Origin: Liminaster sp964567855
Lineage (GTDB): Bacteria; Bacteroidota; Bacteroidia; Bacteroidales; UBA3663
Assembly: GCA_964567855.1 (NCBI GenBank)
Contig: CAZMOE010000047.1
Span: 1 to 17,049 of the forward strand
Direction of reading: 5' to 3'
DNA: 17,049 nucleotides
In this document: one piece after another, positions 15,743 to 17,049 of the stretch
How positions within the stretch are numbered: position 1 is the stretch's first letter
How the letters are laid out: each line of letters opens with the position of its first letter
Program-made: the position numbers and the translations under genes
The notes under the pieces: model-generated
What the model was told of the DNA's origin: nothing
What the model saw: only the letters and a program-made list of their open reading frames with translations
Database searches by the model: none

Positions 15743-16690
15743 AATGTTTGTCAATGCATTGTAATAGAAAGCTCCTTTTGGGATTGTGGCGAGGTTTTCC
15801 GATAGGCGAAGTCGGGTACATGGGTTACCGCTAAACGCTCCTTCTTCGATGGTAACGACATTGTCCGGAATATAGATCTCTTTCACGTCGCAACCTTTGA
15901 CAAATTCAATGGGAATAGTCGTAATCGCGGTAGGAATATTGATATACTTTAAAGCAAAGTTGTGTGCAAATGCAGCTTCGTCAATCATCGTTACGCTTTG
16001 CGGCAGCCGGATGGTATCGATTTCTCCCAGTCCGCGGAATGCCACGAACCCAATGGATTCCAGACCTTCCTGAAAGGTGAGAGATTGAATCCTAAAAGCG
16101 TTGTCGAATGCTCCATTCTTGATATGTTTCAGTGATTTGGGAAAGACGATGTGTTTAAGTCGAGTGCAGCCGGAGAAACACAATCCGGGAATGACTTCCA
16201 CCCCTTCTGGAATCCTTAACGTATCCATAGCCAGGCCGGAGCAATTAAAGAATGCCTGCTCTCCTAATTGGCGGAGACCGGTAGGTATATTGATATCGGT
16301 AAGACCAGAAAGAGATTGAAACGCGAAGTCTTCGATTGTATGAATATCGTCGGGTAGAACGATGCGTCTTATGTGATCACGGATGGTATATTCATAAAAA
16401 GCATTTTCCGGAATGGTCTTGTTTTCCACATCGGCGTAAGCGAGGTTGATGACGATCCCCTTGTTGTATTTTGCAATATTGCGCAGTGCTGAAAAATCGA
16501 ACTCATTGATAGGTCCCCGCACAATGATGGAGTCGATTTTTGTATTACCGGAGGCCAGACTGTCTATTAAAGTGCCGGCGGTTGTTAAAGTAATGTCCCG
16601 GTAGGAATTGGAGGCGAACACGGTATGGGAGAATGTTCCTCCCATACCTGTCCACACCATCAAGAGCCAAAAGAATGCAGACGTTTTCAT
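15275..16690 (-). CDS. secreted BspA-like LRR protein, copy 4 (first of the array)
   Basis: The 471-residue product is the promoter-proximal copy. Its signal peptide is unlike the others (MKTSAFFWLLMVWTGMGGTF), but identity resumes at ASNSYRDITLTTAG in the same register, so all copies keep the same length. The constant N-terminal block, the variable solenoid and the constant C-terminal T9SS-like domain follow. Its solenoid turns (AFFNCSG, CFSGCTR, AFDNAFR, AFRGLGE, AFAHNFA, FVKGCDV, AFSGNPC, AFYYNAL) differ from those of copies 2 and 3. It starts 44 bp downstream of another gene ending in a T9SS-like domain and has a -7 element in that gap, so it may start the array transcript. Ligand unknown. 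Confidence 0.9.
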   Translation of the reverse strand: MKTSAFFWLLMVWTGMGGTFSHTVFASNSYRDITLTTAGTLIDSLASGNTKIDSIIVRGPINEFDFSALRNIAKYNKGIVINLAYADVENKTIPENAFYEYTIRDHIRRIVLPDDIHTIEDFAFQSLSGLTDINIPTGLRQLGEQAFFNCSGLAMDTLRIPEGVEVIPGLCFSGCTRLKHIVFPKSLKHIKNGAFDNAFRIQSLTFQEGLESIGFVAFRGLGEIDTIRLPQSVTMIDEAAFAHNFALKYINIPTAITTIPIEFVKGCDVKEIYIPDNVVTIEEGAFSGNPCTRLRLSENLATIPKGAFYYNALTNILLPASLQFLGNEAFSSGTVKKVYCPANIPPALESTDKGQWAFAGCGENTTLFVPIGCRDTYRNTPGWNNFTNIEEIEHFPSSIEQIGDAATWSATAGKGMIHLKNNSATPAKLHVYSLGGERINSIELRGRKSFAVTAGNYLICDGLRTKTVIVK

Positions 16691-16725
16691 TAATTTTGTA
16701 TTTATTTGTTCAAAAATGACGCTTA

Positions 16726-16733
16726 CAAAGGTA
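16726..16733 (-). promoter_or_regulatory. -7 element upstream of the LRR array
   Basis: On the minus strand these bases read TACCTTTG, a perfect TAnnTTTG element 35 bp before the copy 4 start codon and directly after the stop of the upstream gene. No TTTG lies 19-21 bp further upstream, so it is a partial promoter at best. The three other copies have no comparable element. Confidence 0.45.
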
Positions 16734-16734
16734 T

Positions 16735-17049
16735 TTATTTTTTCAATATGATGTTGTTGTCTATCATATTTTTATTTAATATCAGTTGAATGGAGGTGGC
16801 TCCTGCCGGCAGGGTTGAAATATCGACCTGCAACTGACTTTCCTCTTGTCGGATGGGAGTGTCTATCCATACCCGGCTATCAGTGATGGCCTGGGCACGG
16901 ATGTAGGCATCTTCTTCCTCGATAGGCTTGCTTAATTTTACCGTAATCAAATCTTTTGCCGGAGAGGGATATACCGATTCAATACGGGGAGTGTTGGTAT
17001 TTTTATTCTCGGCATTTTCCGCGCGTCTTTGAGCTATTTGTGCTTTGAC
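16735..17049 (-). CDS. 3' end of a protein with a T9SS-like C-terminal domain (partial)
   Basis: The frame is open from the window edge to the TAA at 16735-16737, giving the last 104 residues. From about residue 23 of the fragment it reads IESVYPSPAKDLITVKL, then LQVDISTLPAGATSIQLIL, then a basic IILKK end. This resembles the T9SS type A sorting domain (VYPNPA, then D-hydrophobic-LPAG-Y, then a basic tail), although the usual tyrosine after the glycine is missing. The part before it is rich in Ala, Asn, Gln and Arg and may be a linker. The main domain lies outside the window. The gene is oriented with the LRR array and ends 44 bp before it; apart from the sorting domain the sequence is not related to the LRR copies. 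Confidence 0.7.
   Translation of the reverse strand, partial: VKAQIAQRRAENAENKNTNTPRIESVYPSPAKDLITVKLSKPIEEEDAYIRAQAITDSRVWIDTPIRQEESQLQVDISTLPAGATSIQLILNKNMIDNNIILKK

Noticed and set aside
10477..16690. Diversity-generating retroelement or CRISPR as explanation for the repeats
   Set aside because: No reverse transcriptase, template repeat, cas gene or short direct-repeat array is visible in the window; the repeats are whole paralogous genes. A DGR elsewhere in the genome cannot be excluded from this window.
1..17049. tRNA, rRNA, transposase or integrase genes
   Set aside because: None was recognised on either strand; the only mobile-like signal is homologous recombination among the LRR copies.

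Overview
The window looks like a Bacteroidales chromosome (phylum Bacteroidota). Supporting signs are the Bacteroidetes-type promoters (TTTG, a 19-21 bp gap, then TAnnTTTG), the lack of Shine-Dalgarno sites before most starts, a PPi-dependent phosphofructokinase of the long class, an SDR-type mannonate oxidoreductase next to UxuA, a GH43-like remnant, and BspA-type leucine-rich-repeat proteins ending in what looks like a type IX secretion (T9SS) sorting domain. The genus cannot be fixed from the sequence; a T9SS-bearing lineage (Tannerellaceae, Porphyromonadaceae, Odoribacteraceae or similar) fits.

Layout. Positions 1-102: tail of an upstream gene and its terminator. 302-1645: dGTP triphosphohydrolase (dgt). 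1830-3889: two-gene hexuronate module, an SDR D-mannonate oxidoreductase (uxuB type) followed by mannonate dehydratase (uxuA), closed by a strong terminator. 4245-4742: small four-helix membrane protein. 4994-5812 (minus): exported alpha/beta hydrolase resembling cinnamoyl/feruloyl esterases. 5925-6467: 5'-truncated remnant of a GH43-like glycoside hydrolase. 6673-7677: YeiH-family membrane protein with an almost ideal promoter. 7771-8340 (minus): DUF2148-type Fe-S protein. 8556-10202 (minus): pfp, with both promoter and terminator clear.

Positions 10477-16690 (minus) hold the most interesting part: four tandem paralogous genes for secreted BspA-like LRR proteins, each exactly 471 codons, in ~1.6 kb units. 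Their N-terminal ~100 residues and C-terminal ~135 residues are almost constant, while the central LRR solenoid is diversified, mainly in the short turn after each conserved AF/CF/EF motif. Nucleotide identity is mosaic: a 663-bp tract is identical between copies two units apart, and a different 198-bp tract is identical between neighbours, which points to recent gene conversion or unequal recombination. The last copy has an in-frame nonsense codon (TTA to TAA) that removes the last 37 residues of its sorting domain while the rest of the frame is intact. Upstream of the array, cut by the window edge, is the 3' end of another gene with a T9SS-like C-terminus. I read the array as a candidate surface-protein diversification locus; this is inference and needs population or long-read data.
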